Positions 42,680-51,498 of a stretch of 64,000 bases of DNA are shown here, in pieces. The position numbers were made by a program, and so were the translations under genes. Every line of letters starts with the position of its first letter. Position 1 is the first letter of the stretch. Under the pieces are notes generated by a model. The model was not told the DNA's origin. It did no database searches and was given only the letters and a program-made list of their open reading frames with translations. The stretch is from positions 63,073 to 127,072 of the forward strand of contig JALHLK010000001.1 in NCBI GenBank assembly GCA_022844565.1, given 5' to 3'. Source of the DNA: Saprospiraceae bacterium (lineage in GTDB: Bacteria; Bacteroidota; Bacteroidia; Chitinophagales; Saprospiraceae).

Positions 42680-43684
42680 ATGAATGTAAGCTCAATTATT
42701 GGTGACATTAAAAAGGGAAAAGTTTCACCAGTTTATATATTGCATGGGGAAGAATCCTATTTTATCGATCAAATTTCTGATTATATTGAGCATAATTTAC
42801 TTGACGAAGCATCAAGGTCCTTTAACCAGATCGTAGCTTATGGTAAGGATACGGATGCCAAATCCATCATTGATGAAGCAAAACAATATCCAATGATGTC
42901 CGAAAGAAGACTGGTAATTGTAAAAGAAGCTCAAGATTTGAAGAATTTGCAAGACTTAGCACCGTATGTCTTGAGGCCTGTACCTCACACCGTTTTGGTC
43001 CTTTGTCATAAGCATAAAAAACTCGATAAAAGACAAGCCTTGGGTAAGGCATCAGCGAATATTGATGTTGTATTCGAATCAAAGCCATTTTATGACAACC
43101 AACTTCCAACATTTATAAATGAGTATGCTCGAAATATAGGCTTAATGATGGATCACATTTCAACTCAAATGATAGCTGATTATCTGGGTAATGATCTGAA
43201 AAAGATATCCAATGAACTCGATAAATTGTTTATCAATTTAGGTTCGGGTAAAAAAGTAACCCCCGACCATGTTCAGGAGCAAATAGGAATAAGTAAAGAG
43301 TTTAATATATTCGAATACCAAAATGCGTTAGGTCTTAAAGACGCGACGAAAATATATTCAATTACCAATTATTTTATCGAAAACTCAAAGACAGCTCCAA
43401 TTCAAGTAGTAGTTAGTACATTATATAATTATTTTTCAAAAGTTTTGATAACAATTCAAAATCATCGAAGTAATGATGCAGACCTTGCAAAGCTTTTAGG
43501 TTTAGCCAATGCATATTTTTTAAAAGATTATAAGAGTACAGCAAAATTATATTCTGCTCAAAAAGTGATGAATATTTTAGTTTTTCTTTCAGAAATAGAT
43601 TTAAAATCCAAAGGAGTAAACAGTAGAAGCTCTAATGACGGTCCATTGTATAGGGATCTTTCTCATTTTGTATTAAAAGATTAA
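42680..43684 (+). CDS. holA: DNA polymerase III subunit delta (334 aa)
   Basis: The clamp-loader delta subunit opens the beta clamp. The N-terminal VSPVYILHGEESYFIDQISDYIE is the degenerate P-loop region of HolA. PMMSERRLVIVKEAQDL and the later helical collar (EFNIFEYQNALGLKDATKIYSI, VVSTLYNYFSKVL) are conserved. A longer frame starts TTG at 42629, but Met at 42680 precedes the conserved IIGDIKKGKVSPVYIL region and gives the usual 330-350 residues. Confidence 0.9.
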   Translation: MNVSSIIGDIKKGKVSPVYILHGEESYFIDQISDYIEHNLLDEASRSFNQIVAYGKDTDAKSIIDEAKQYPMMSERRLVIVKEAQDLKNLQDLAPYVLRPVPHTVLVLCHKHKKLDKRQALGKASANIDVVFESKPFYDNQLPTFINEYARNIGLMMDHISTQMIADYLGNDLKKISNELDKLFINLGSGKKVTPDHVQEQIGISKEFNIFEYQNALGLKDATKIYSITNYFIENSKTAPIQVVVSTLYNYFSKVLITIQNHRSNDADLAKLLGLANAYFLKDYKSTAKLYSAQKVMNILVFLSEIDLKSKGVNSRSSNDGPLYRDLSHFVLKD

Positions 43685-43835
43685 ATAAATTGACGATTTT
43701 AGTCCAAAGTGAAAAAATACTGCAGAAGTCAAAATGAATGTGTTATTTTGCATTCCATTTATCACACATTTGCTAGTGGACGTATTAAATACGTGGTTCA
43801 AACACTCAGTCAATATAATTAGACATGGATGTCAA

Positions 43836-44549
43836 ATGAATAGCATTAAATATATTTGCATAATTGTACTTTTACTAGATGGTATCTATATGTCTTCACA
43901 AAGTAGGATGCGAAAATCGGTGGAAGCACCACAGAGTATTTTTAAGTTTGGAGTAATAGCAGGGCCACTTTTAAGCCAACTCGACGGAGATGGTTATACT
44001 GGCTATAATAAACTTGGTTTATATGGAGGACTGAAAGGAGAAGCGGTCATTTCCAAAGATTTTACTTTTGAAGTTAATCTTGCTTTTTCTAATCTTGGCT
44101 CGAAGATTCCTCCAGAAAATCAGCTTAATCAGCTTCTAACCAAATCTAGAATCATAAATATCACCTTTGCAGAAGTGCCTCTTTTAGTAAATTATCGATT
44201 GCCACATAAGAAATACCCTCTTAAATTTGAACTTGGTTTGGGCCTTTCTCATCTCATTAGTTATAATGTCAATGAAGATGATGTAAGCGCTTTGAAAAAG
44301 TCATTTGCAAATCTTGAAGAAGACTTGGATAAAAGAACGTATACAGCTATTTTCGGAATAGAAAGATTTCAAGGAAATTGGACAGTGGGAGTGCGGGCGA
44401 CAATAGGATTAAGCTACTTTTATTATAATGAAACTTATTTTGAAATGTTAAGTCAAAGTAAATCCATCGAATTTTTAGTGCCATTATTAAGAAGTTATTA
44501 CATATCTCTTGTTGGTAGTTACACAATATACGGTGCAAAAAAACATTAG
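43836..44549 (+). CDS. PorT-like outer-membrane beta-barrel protein (237 aa)
   Basis: Signal peptide (about 1-21, YICIIVLLLDGIYMSSQS). Alternating strands include KFGVIAGPLLSQLDGDGYTGYNKLGLYGGLKGEAVIS, VPLLVNYRLPHKKYPLKFELGLGLSHLI and the final YYISLVGSYTIYG, as in small eight-stranded PorT-type proteins. The frame is open upstream to 43734, but the earlier residues do not look like a signal peptide, so 43836 is chosen. The ligand and role are unknown. Confidence 0.75.
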   Translation: MNSIKYICIIVLLLDGIYMSSQSRMRKSVEAPQSIFKFGVIAGPLLSQLDGDGYTGYNKLGLYGGLKGEAVISKDFTFEVNLAFSNLGSKIPPENQLNQLLTKSRIINITFAEVPLLVNYRLPHKKYPLKFELGLGLSHLISYNVNEDDVSALKKSFANLEEDLDKRTYTAIFGIERFQGNWTVGVRATIGLSYFYYNETYFEMLSQSKSIEFLVPLLRSYYISLVGSYTIYGAKKH

Positions 44550-44743
44550 TCTTCGAATGTCGCTCTCTTTTCTAAACCTACTTATTTAAAAATAATCATT
44601 AACGAATTAATTTCTTAATCGTTAATTATCTAATAGTTAAAGTAATGTTAATTTACTCTTATTTTCTAAAAGCTATAGTATATTTGTTGAGTAATCATAT
44701 TACATCTAATATTAAAGAATTAAAGAAAAGGTTTTCATAAGGT
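44550..44743. other. Intergenic region with possible small transcript
   Basis: No ORF. A -7-like TATATTTG near 44679-44686 precedes, at about 65 bp, a strong terminator at 44744, so a transcript of about 85-90 nt is conceivable. No clear -33 element is seen. Confidence 0.35.
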
Positions 44744-44777
44744 GGGGGGTCCTAACGTTCTGTTAGGGCCCTTTTTT
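44744..44777 (+). terminator. Strong rho-independent terminator
   Basis: GGGGTCCTAAC and GTTAGGGCCC form a GC-rich stem with a five-base loop followed by TTTTTT. It lies about 200 bp after the nearest upstream stop codon. Confidence 0.85.
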
Positions 44778-44819
44778 AGTTTATACATGAAGATATAAAA
44801 TCAAATAATCAAATTGGGT

Positions 44820-44854
44820 TTTGAATTTTACTTTAAAACAGATTTGTAACTTTG
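44820..44854 (+). promoter_or_regulatory. Promoter of the LytTR gene, near-leaderless
   Basis: TTTG at 44820-44823, a 23-bp spacer and TAACTTTG at 44847-44854 fit the phylum's promoter, though the spacer is long. The ATG at 44861 would lie at or within a few bases of the transcription start. Confidence 0.55.
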
Positions 44855-44860
44855 CATCAA

Positions 44861-45652
44861 ATGAATTTAAGTTCGCAAAAAAATGTTTTGTTTGTTGTAA
44901 CGGGGGTAGCTTGCGTTTTGTTTTCATACCATTTGATTTTGGATGGTTTGGAATCCAAACGGAATGATTATGGTTATTTCTTTTCTGAATCGGCACTTTT
45001 TAGCATTGTTTGGCTATTACTTATTCCATTTATTTTCGTGATATTCCAATTAAAATGGTTCGACCTTTCAAATAAAAAGTTGATACCCTTAATTCTGTTA
45101 TTAGTGTTATCCCACATCACAATTTATTCAATCTTAGTTTGGATATGTTCTTATGTTATATTTGACCATACCTTTGATATAATTAAAAACTTTCAATATG
45201 GGTTTTTAGAATTCTTTTTAATTTTGGTGACCATTTACTTTTGCGTATCAATCTTATTTAAGTACAAATATCTATTCAATTCTATCACACAAAAATCTTC
45301 CGAGCGTAAAAAAATCGAAAATATTGTTGTTTCAGACGCAAATAAAAAGGAACTCATAAAGATCAATAGCATTCTTTATATTAAGGCAAATACTCCATAC
45401 ATAGAAATACAAACAGCTCAAAAGAAGTACCTAGAGCACATTTCCCTAAAGCATTTTCTTGATAAAGTTAATAAAGAATCTTTTATAAGGGTACATAAAT
45501 CAGCAATAGTAAACATAGCGCACGTCGAAAGCTATATCTCTAGAAACAATGGAGATTATGATATCACCATGAGTAATCAGCATACCATAAGATTAAGTCG
45601 GAATTATGCAAATGAGTTTAAAACATTAATGACTAATAAGATTGGGCTTTAA
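44861..45652 (+). CDS. Membrane-bound LytTR-domain transcriptional regulator (263 aa)
   Basis: Four hydrophobic helices (about 8-24, 40-62, 75-100, 112-135) are joined by a short linker to a C-terminal LytTR DNA-binding domain (about 160-260) with SILYIKANTPYIEIQTAQKKYLEHISLKHFLDKV and FIRVHKSAIVNIAHVESYISRNNGDYDI. It has no receiver domain, so it is not a response regulator; the membrane part may sense directly. The next gene, 90 bp on, is the dioxygenase-thioredoxin fusion, a plausible target. Confidence 0.85.
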   Translation: MNLSSQKNVLFVVTGVACVLFSYHLILDGLESKRNDYGYFFSESALFSIVWLLLIPFIFVIFQLKWFDLSNKKLIPLILLLVLSHITIYSILVWICSYVIFDHTFDIIKNFQYGFLEFFLILVTIYFCVSILFKYKYLFNSITQKSSERKKIENIVVSDANKKELIKINSILYIKANTPYIEIQTAQKKYLEHISLKHFLDKVNKESFIRVHKSAIVNIAHVESYISRNNGDYDITMSNQHTIRLSRNYANEFKTLMTNKIGL

Positions 45653-45742
45653 CTTCTCAGGTTGGGTAATAATTCACTCAGGTCAATTAATTCTGTTATA
45701 ATCGAAAATATGCTCGAAATACCTTTACAAAAAAAAAACAAA

Positions 45743-46972
45743 ATGAAGGTTTACTATTTTATTTTAATATTTTCAGTTTTAAATTGTTGTTTCAAGAAGC
45801 AGCAGAATGATATAGCTAAGGAAAATCAAAATTTGATAAAGGGAGCATCTAACGTTCAAAATAAAGATGTCGTCGGAGGAGGATGTGATGGTTGCGAATT
45901 GATGTATGTTGATATGCCTTCTGAGATCAACTTCATTGACACTAGTGATGGATGGAATGTAATGGGTGCCCAAAAATTATTAATTACGGGTACTGTATAT
46001 AAAACGGATGGTAAAACTTTAGCTCCAAATGTTTTAATATATTATTGGCATACAAATCAAAAGGGATTATACACTTCAATAAAAAGTGGTAAAGCTAAGG
46101 TTCATGGTGACCTTCGCGGTTGGATAAAAACAAATGAGAAAGGTCAATATCAAATTTTCACACTAAGACCGAATCCATATCCAAACGATACATCTCCAGC
46201 TCATATTCATTTTTCTATCAAAGAGCCAGGATTGTCAAATGAATATTATCCGGAGGACTTAGTTTTTGACGATGATCCTTTGTTGATACCTTCTCTTAAG
46301 AAATATCCCCCCAGTAATCGTTGTGGTAGTGGAATAGTCAGAATATTAATTGAGGGTGAAGTTCAAGTGGCAGAACATGATTTCGTTTTAGGACTTAACG
46401 TGCCTAACTATCCAGAAGACTCTTCCTTTATTAAACAAAATATAGAATCAGGTCTTTCAATAGGAGAGGATCAACCTTCGTTTATTCCATATCATGTGTT
46501 TGGTCCAGATAAAAATACCACGACTTGTCCCGTGTGTAAATATGGAAGATATCATGGCATAATATTTTTTTCAGAGTTTCCTAATCCTGATGATGATTTG
46601 ATAAAATGGATCAATTTTTTTGAAAATGAAAGTATTCTAAGAAATAAGCAATTAAAGGCCTACATTGTTTTCAATACAAATTCGGACAAATCAGACTTAA
46701 AACCTAATGAAAATATTGAAAATATTGGGAAAGAGCTTAAATTGAAATACACCGCACTTACTATAGTACCTTCATGGAATGACCAAAAGACAGAAATCTT
46801 TCTTAATAAAATAAATCCTAAGGCAAAAAATACAATCGTTATTTATAAACATCGAAGTATAGTAGATAAATTTATTAATTTAGACCCAAGTGAGGAAAGT
46901 TTTTCGAAGATCAAATTTTCACTTGATAAAAAAAATGATTATTTTGATTTGCCAGAGTTGGAAGGACATTAA
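45743..46972 (+). CDS. Intradiol-dioxygenase-like and thioredoxin-like fusion protein (409 aa)
   Basis: The N-terminus MKVYYFILIFSVLNCC looks like an export signal, perhaps a lipoprotein. The dioxygenase-like domain (about 40-215) holds IYYWHTNQKGLYTS, RPNPYPNDTSPAHIHFSIKEPG and later strands; the two Tyr and His-x-His positions that bind iron in protocatechuate dioxygenases are visible. After about residue 245 a second domain begins with a Cys-Pro-x-Cys-Lys-Tyr-Gly motif, continuing as a redoxin-like fold. Other Met starts at 45710 or a TTG at 45662 are possible. The substrate is unknown. Confidence 0.75.
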   Translation: MKVYYFILIFSVLNCCFKKQQNDIAKENQNLIKGASNVQNKDVVGGGCDGCELMYVDMPSEINFIDTSDGWNVMGAQKLLITGTVYKTDGKTLAPNVLIYYWHTNQKGLYTSIKSGKAKVHGDLRGWIKTNEKGQYQIFTLRPNPYPNDTSPAHIHFSIKEPGLSNEYYPEDLVFDDDPLLIPSLKKYPPSNRCGSGIVRILIEGEVQVAEHDFVLGLNVPNYPEDSSFIKQNIESGLSIGEDQPSFIPYHVFGPDKNTTTCPVCKYGRYHGIIFFSEFPNPDDDLIKWINFFENESILRNKQLKAYIVFNTNSDKSDLKPNENIENIGKELKLKYTALTIVPSWNDQKTEIFLNKINPKAKNTIVIYKHRSIVDKFINLDPSEESFSKIKFSLDKKNDYFDLPELEGH

Positions 46973-47144
46973 CCCCGCAAAGTTATTTGGACTTTGTTAA
47001 GAAAGCTAAAAGAGCAATGAAATCAAGACTTTTTGAGAGTAAGCATAGTGTGTATTATGTTGATAAACCAAATGAAATCTAAAGACTTTATTTTGCAGGC
47101 ACGCTGAATTGGAGTATATTTTCAAACTATTTTTTTGATTAAAC
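46973..47144. other. Intergenic region after the dioxygenase fusion
   Basis: A short frame with the residues FVKKAKRAMKSRLFESKHSVYYVDKPNEI is open here without a start codon at its head. It may be chance or a decayed gene end. No other feature. Confidence 0.3.
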
Positions 47145-47177
47145 TAAAAAAGGCCACATTTCAGTATGACCTTTTTT
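47145..47177. terminator. Rho-independent terminator, bidirectional
   Basis: AAAAAAGG(C)CAC and GTATGACCTTTTTT form a stem flanked by A and T runs. It lies between the rightward dioxygenase gene and the leftward barrel gene and could serve both. Confidence 0.7.
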
Positions 47178-47254
47178 AAATTTATTTTGCTTAATACTAA
47201 AAATCCCATATAAGGAACTCTAAAGACCAAGTCAAAATTATTTCTTTACAACTT

Positions 47255-47884
47255 CTAAAACTTATAAGCCATCGTAAGTAATACCCTTGATGCTTTCTCG
47301 TCGAAGTCAAATCTTTGACCATCTATCATGATATGGTCACCAAAATTGGATAAGTTACCTTCGTAACCTAAGTCAAAGCGCAATTTCCAAACATTTATAC
47401 CAATACCTGCTTGATAACCGTATGTCGCAGTTTTAATTTTGTCACTATATCCTTTAATATCCCATAATTCACTTGATTTAGCCAAGTGAATATTCGCTAC
47501 AGGACCACCATATAATCTGAAAAGTCCTAGTTTTATCCCTGCGACAACAGGAATTGACATGTTAAAGTACCTTTCGCTTAGCACTTTGTCAAAAATTCCC
47601 CTTTCAGAATACTCGTCTAGTGTATAGTTAATTCGACTAGAATTAAAAATCAAAGAAGGCTCTAAAAAGACGCCCAAAACAGTAGCACGAGCATAAACTC
47701 CAAGGTGATGACCATATTCAGCATTTCTAAATTGGAGTTTGTATAATGCTTTTCCCTGATTGAAATCAATGCCCCTGGCTGCTAAGTCGAAGGACGAAAC
47801 ACCAGCTTTTACACCAAATTCGATTTGAGAAAATCCGAAGGTAGACAAGCCAGCAAGCACGAAGACCAATATTACCTTTTTCAT
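47255..47884 (-). CDS. PorT-like outer-membrane beta-barrel protein (209 aa)
   Basis: A signal peptide (KKVILVFVLAGLSTFGFSQ) is followed directly by IEFGVKAGVSSF, the start of PorT-like outer-membrane proteins. Barrel strands such as YARATVLGVFLEPSLIFNSSRINY and TATYGYQAGIGINVWKLRFDLGYEGNLSNFG follow, and the protein ends VLLTMAYKF with the expected terminal Phe. Start at 47884; a longer frame to 47911 adds nine residues before the signal. Function unknown. Confidence 0.82.
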   Translation of the reverse strand: MKKVILVFVLAGLSTFGFSQIEFGVKAGVSSFDLAARGIDFNQGKALYKLQFRNAEYGHHLGVYARATVLGVFLEPSLIFNSSRINYTLDEYSERGIFDKVLSERYFNMSIPVVAGIKLGLFRLYGGPVANIHLAKSSELWDIKGYSDKIKTATYGYQAGIGINVWKLRFDLGYEGNLSNFGDHIMIDGQRFDFDEKASRVLLTMAYKF

Positions 47885-48027
47885 TTTTGATATTTTATAT
47901 TGTAAACGCATTCTTTCAATTTAAAGTAACTATTATTGCACTTTGTTAACTAGATTTTAACCTGTCAACAAAAATTATATTAAAAGTATATCTAATATAT
48001 CAAAATCTGTGCCTAAAACAGAAAGTA

Positions 48028-48639
48028 ATGGAAATAATAAAAGCTGAATATATTGCGAGTTATGTAAGGGAAGAACAATGTCCAAAAGAAGATATTCCTG
48101 AGTTTGCTTTCATAGGTAGGTCTAATGTAGGCAAATCTTCTTTAATCAACATGCTCACTAAAAAAAGTGATTTAGCTAAAGTATCAAAGCAACCTGGTAA
48201 AACGCAAAAATTAAACTATTTTTTGATTGATAATAAATGGCACTTAGTTGATTTACCTGGCTACGGATATGCAAAAGTCTCTAAAAATCTGCGAGAGGAG
48301 TGGGGTAGAATGATCAAGTATTATTTAAGAGTTAGACAACAGTTATCGGCAGCTTTTGTATTGTTAGATGCGAGACAAACTGCCCAAAAAGTGGATATTG
48401 AGTTTATAAATTGGTGTGGAAGTGTACAAGTACCTATTGTCATAATCTATACAAAATGTGATAAAGTAAATGACTATCAATTAGATAAAAACATTAACAG
48501 CATCAGAAAAGCGTTACTTGAGACATGGGAAGAAATGCCAACTGAGTTTTTTTCAAGTGCACTTGCAAGTAAGGGACGAGAAGAAATATTATCATTTATC
48601 GATGATATTGTAAAAAATTATCAAGTCCAAAGTGATTAG
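48028..48639 (+). CDS. engB: Ribosome-biogenesis GTPase EngB/YihA (203 aa)
   Basis: An essential GTPase of 50S assembly. G1 is GRSNVGKSSLI, G3 is DLPGYGYAK, G4 is TKCDK and the G5-like SSALASKGREE follows. The switch region QPGKTQKLNYF is the EngB signature. Length is typical (about 200). It stands alone between a barrel gene and the acyltransferase. Confidence 0.95.
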   Translation: MEIIKAEYIASYVREEQCPKEDIPEFAFIGRSNVGKSSLINMLTKKSDLAKVSKQPGKTQKLNYFLIDNKWHLVDLPGYGYAKVSKNLREEWGRMIKYYLRVRQQLSAAFVLLDARQTAQKVDIEFINWCGSVQVPIVIIYTKCDKVNDYQLDKNINSIRKALLETWEEMPTEFFSSALASKGREEILSFIDDIVKNYQVQSD

Positions 48640-48870
48640 AACTAATTTAATTTTCTGCATTTTATATTTTGATATGATTCAATTTTCATGGTTTATTGTA
48701 AGTTGGGAATTTTTAACCCAAAATTTGCATTTTTTACTCCTTGTCGGAATACTGCCTGAGAACTACTACCTATTCTAAAGTACAACTTGCTTTTTGTAGT
48801 TAAATATTCTAATTTAAAAAATACTGCTAATAAAAAACATTTATTTATAAGATTATTGGGCTGTTCTGCT

Positions 48871-48878
48871 TATTTTTG
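48871..48878 (+). promoter_or_regulatory. -7 element overlapping the 5' end of the acyltransferase frame
   Basis: TATTTTTG matches TAnnTTTG and overlaps the first possible TTG start of the acyltransferase frame (48876). If it is the promoter, translation must begin further in, for example at TTG 48906. Confidence 0.45.
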
Positions 48879-50606
48879 CAACTTATATTCAGAATTAAAA
48901 AATACTTGGGAACGACATATAAACACATTATTGACAGGATTGAAGATTGGCCTATTACAGGGTTTTATGAGCGTAGAGATGAGTTTATAAAAGAATTGAA
49001 CGTTTTTGTATTTGAAAAACTTAAAGAAAATAAAAGATCTAAGGAAGAACTTATTGCTAAGTCTTTATATTTTGAAAACTTAAGGGTTACAAATACACCT
49101 TGGAAAGTTGATCCAGAAGACGATAAAATCTATTGGAAAGAACTAACGGAGGAACTCAATAAGGCCATAACAAGATCAGATAAAGAGGAGGTTCTAGACT
49201 CAATTCTGATGAGAATGATCAATAGGTTCAATCAAGAGATTGTTGCAGATTTTAAACCGAAGACATTCAGGTTCGCAAGAAAATTTCTTACGTCTCTTTT
49301 CAAACGGCTGTTTAATAAATTTAAGGAACATAAGGGGGGTGTTTTTTGGGGAAATAAAGACTCATTAGCTACAAAACTTCATGTAGAAGGTCATATAGAG
49401 AAAACTAGGGCATTATTTAAAAAGGGAACAGTTGTTTTGGTACCCACACATTTTTCTAATTTAGATTCTATCATGATTGGCTATGTCCTAGATACCGTTG
49501 GAGGATTACCAGCATTTACATATGGTGCAGGACTCAACTTGTATAACGTAGAATTGGCAGCGCATTATATGAGTAGATTGGGAGCTTACAGGGTGGATCG
49601 AAGAAAGAAAAACCCCATTTATTTGGAGTGCCTCACTTCAATGGCGTCTTTTTCACTATACAAAGGTCTGAATAACATATTTTTTCCTGGAGGTACTCGT
49701 TCAAGAAGTGGTGCTATTGAGAATAAATTAAAATTAGGATTACTAGGTAGTGCTATCGAAGCTCAAAGACTGATCATTAATGATAATAAAAACGAAAAGA
49801 TAATAATTGTGCCAGTTGTACTTGGATATGATTTCGTTTTAGAAGCAAAATCTTTGATTGATCAATTTTTAAGGGCAGAGGCAAAAGAAAATTATACAAA
49901 ATCGAGAGATACCCTCATTACTTTTCAAGACAGATTTCGATTTTTTAAAAAATTATTTACCCGAAAAGCTACCATGTATATGTCATTTGGAGAACCAATG
50001 GATGTAATGGGTAATTTCATAAATGAGGATGGCTGTAGTATAGATAAATATGGTAAGCTGATAGATTTAAAAGATTACTTTAGACTTGGAGAAACATTTG
50101 GTGAAAATGCGCAAAGAGAGACGGTTTATACTAAACTATTAAGTCAAAAAATAGTAGAATCTTATTTTCGAAATAGTATTATCACACTACCACATTTAGT
50201 TTCGTTTGTTGCCTTTCAAATTTTTCAAAGACAGCGTAAAGAGCTAAATACCTTTCAAATATTAAAACTTCACCCAGAAGAGCTTGTAATTCCTTTTGAT
50301 GTTTTTGAATATACTTTTAATTCTGCGCTAGATGATATTAAGGAACTAGAAAAGGAAAATATGGTTAAGCTTATACCATTACATAATAAAAGCAATAAAG
50401 AACTTATTCTAGAAGGCTTGAAAAATCTAGGAATTTACCACGGTCAACGGGTGCTTTATGTCAATAAGGATAAAATTAGAACCAAAAGTCTTAAGTTGTT
50501 GTATTATTACCACAACCGGACAATTGGTTATGACCTAGAGAATAAGATGGACTTCACTTTCGTGAAAGATTTAAATTACTTAGAAAAGTTACAAGAAGAG
50601 ATTTGA
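48876..50606 (+). CDS. Glycerol-3-phosphate acyltransferase-like (PlsB-type) protein (576 aa)
   Basis: The acyltransferase core is seen as VLVPTHFSNLDSIMIGYVL (HxxxxD, about residue 187), YRVDRRKKNPIYLE, FFPGGTRSRSGAIE and IIIVPVVLGYDFVLEA, in the order of the PlsB/PlsC superfamily. The size and flanking helical regions fit PlsB-like enzymes of Bacteroidota rather than short PlsC. It probably acylates glycerol 3-phosphate in phospholipid synthesis. No ATG exists near the start; the N-terminus is uncertain (TTG at 48876 or 48906). Confidence 0.8.
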   Translation: MQLIFRIKKYLGTTYKHIIDRIEDWPITGFYERRDEFIKELNVFVFEKLKENKRSKEELIAKSLYFENLRVTNTPWKVDPEDDKIYWKELTEELNKAITRSDKEEVLDSILMRMINRFNQEIVADFKPKTFRFARKFLTSLFKRLFNKFKEHKGGVFWGNKDSLATKLHVEGHIEKTRALFKKGTVVLVPTHFSNLDSIMIGYVLDTVGGLPAFTYGAGLNLYNVELAAHYMSRLGAYRVDRRKKNPIYLECLTSMASFSLYKGLNNIFFPGGTRSRSGAIENKLKLGLLGSAIEAQRLIINDNKNEKIIIVPVVLGYDFVLEAKSLIDQFLRAEAKENYTKSRDTLITFQDRFRFFKKLFTRKATMYMSFGEPMDVMGNFINEDGCSIDKYGKLIDLKDYFRLGETFGENAQRETVYTKLLSQKIVESYFRNSIITLPHLVSFVAFQIFQRQRKELNTFQILKLHPEELVIPFDVFEYTFNSALDDIKELEKENMVKLIPLHNKSNKELILEGLKNLGIYHGQRVLYVNKDKIRTKSLKLLYYYHNRTIGYDLENKMDFTFVKDLNYLEKLQEEI

Positions 50607-51145
50607 GATATATAATTTATGACTTAGAAGCAACTTGTTGGCGAGGAAGACCTCCACATGGTATCAATGAAGTAATCGAAATTGGAGCATATAAGGTTAA
50701 TGAATATGGCGAAGTGCTTGGCATGTTTAATAAATTTATAAAACCAATGCTAAATCCGGTATTGTCAGAGTTTTGTAAATCATTAACTTCAATATCCCAA
50801 GATAATGTTGATAAAGCTAAAATGTACCCAAAGGTAATTCAAGAATTCCAAGACTTCATTAATATTGATGATGATAATTATCAATTATGTGCATGGGGAA
50901 AGTTTGATGTACAGCTTCTTCGTGTCAATTCTGTGCTACATAAAATGGAAATTGAATGGTTAGAAAACAACATTAATGTTAAAGACCAATATCATAGAAT
51001 AAAAGGTGAGCATAAACTAAGTGGACTGAAAAATACGATCAAAACTGAAGGAATGGAATTTACAGGTATACAGCACAGGGCGATTTCTGATGCAGAGAAC
51101 TTGGCCAAAATATTCATTAAATATATTGATGAGTGGGTAATATAG
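50603..51145 (+). CDS. DEDDh 3'-5' exonuclease family protein (180 aa)
   Basis: Exo I is YIIYDLEATCW (first Asp-x-Glu), Exo II holds LCAWGKFDVQLL and Exo III has HRAISDAENLAKIF, the DEDDh set including the His five residues before the last Asp. ERI-1/KapD-like exonucleases have the same order and size. The substrate (RNA or DNA) cannot be decided. It begins at TTG inside TTGA, overlapping the acyltransferase stop, so the two are translationally coupled. Confidence 0.85.
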   Translation: MRYIIYDLEATCWRGRPPHGINEVIEIGAYKVNEYGEVLGMFNKFIKPMLNPVLSEFCKSLTSISQDNVDKAKMYPKVIQEFQDFINIDDDNYQLCAWGKFDVQLLRVNSVLHKMEIEWLENNINVKDQYHRIKGEHKLSGLKNTIKTEGMEFTGIQHRAISDAENLAKIFIKYIDEWVI

Positions 51146-51498
51146 TGGGAAGATCTAAAATCTCTTTTTCGTGTGAAAACAATACAAAAAACCAAGAATA
51201 AGGCATGAAGAGCGAAACAAAATCGTCGCAAACGATTTTAGCCCTGAACTTGGGCCTCCGTGCCCTGGCATAGAGGATATTTATATCAACTAAAATCCAA
51301 TGAGGACACTTTTTAACTTTTAACTCAGTAATTGGTTTTAGCAGTTTTTTGACATAGAAATAGAGTTTTTAGAACTTCCCTATTGTAACTTTTATAGATA
51401 AAAATCGTTAATTGGTAGATATCTATCAATTTATAGAACAAAATTTTATATTTTTGAATTATATATCATAAATTATCTAATCAAACATTAAATTTAAA
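51146..51498. other. Intergenic region after the exonuclease gene
   Basis: AAAATCG and CGATTTT (51222-51241) form a short stem after the exonuclease gene. A GC-rich patch follows (about 51240-51275, with GGGCCTCCGTGCCC), then AT-rich sequence ending in a -7-like TATTTTTG at 51449-51456 before the next gene. No ORF. Confidence 0.45.

Noticed and set aside
46985-47078. Degenerate gene fragment (FVKKAKRAMKSRLF-like frame)
   Set aside because: No start codon, no recognisable homology and only about 30 residues; chance cannot be excluded.
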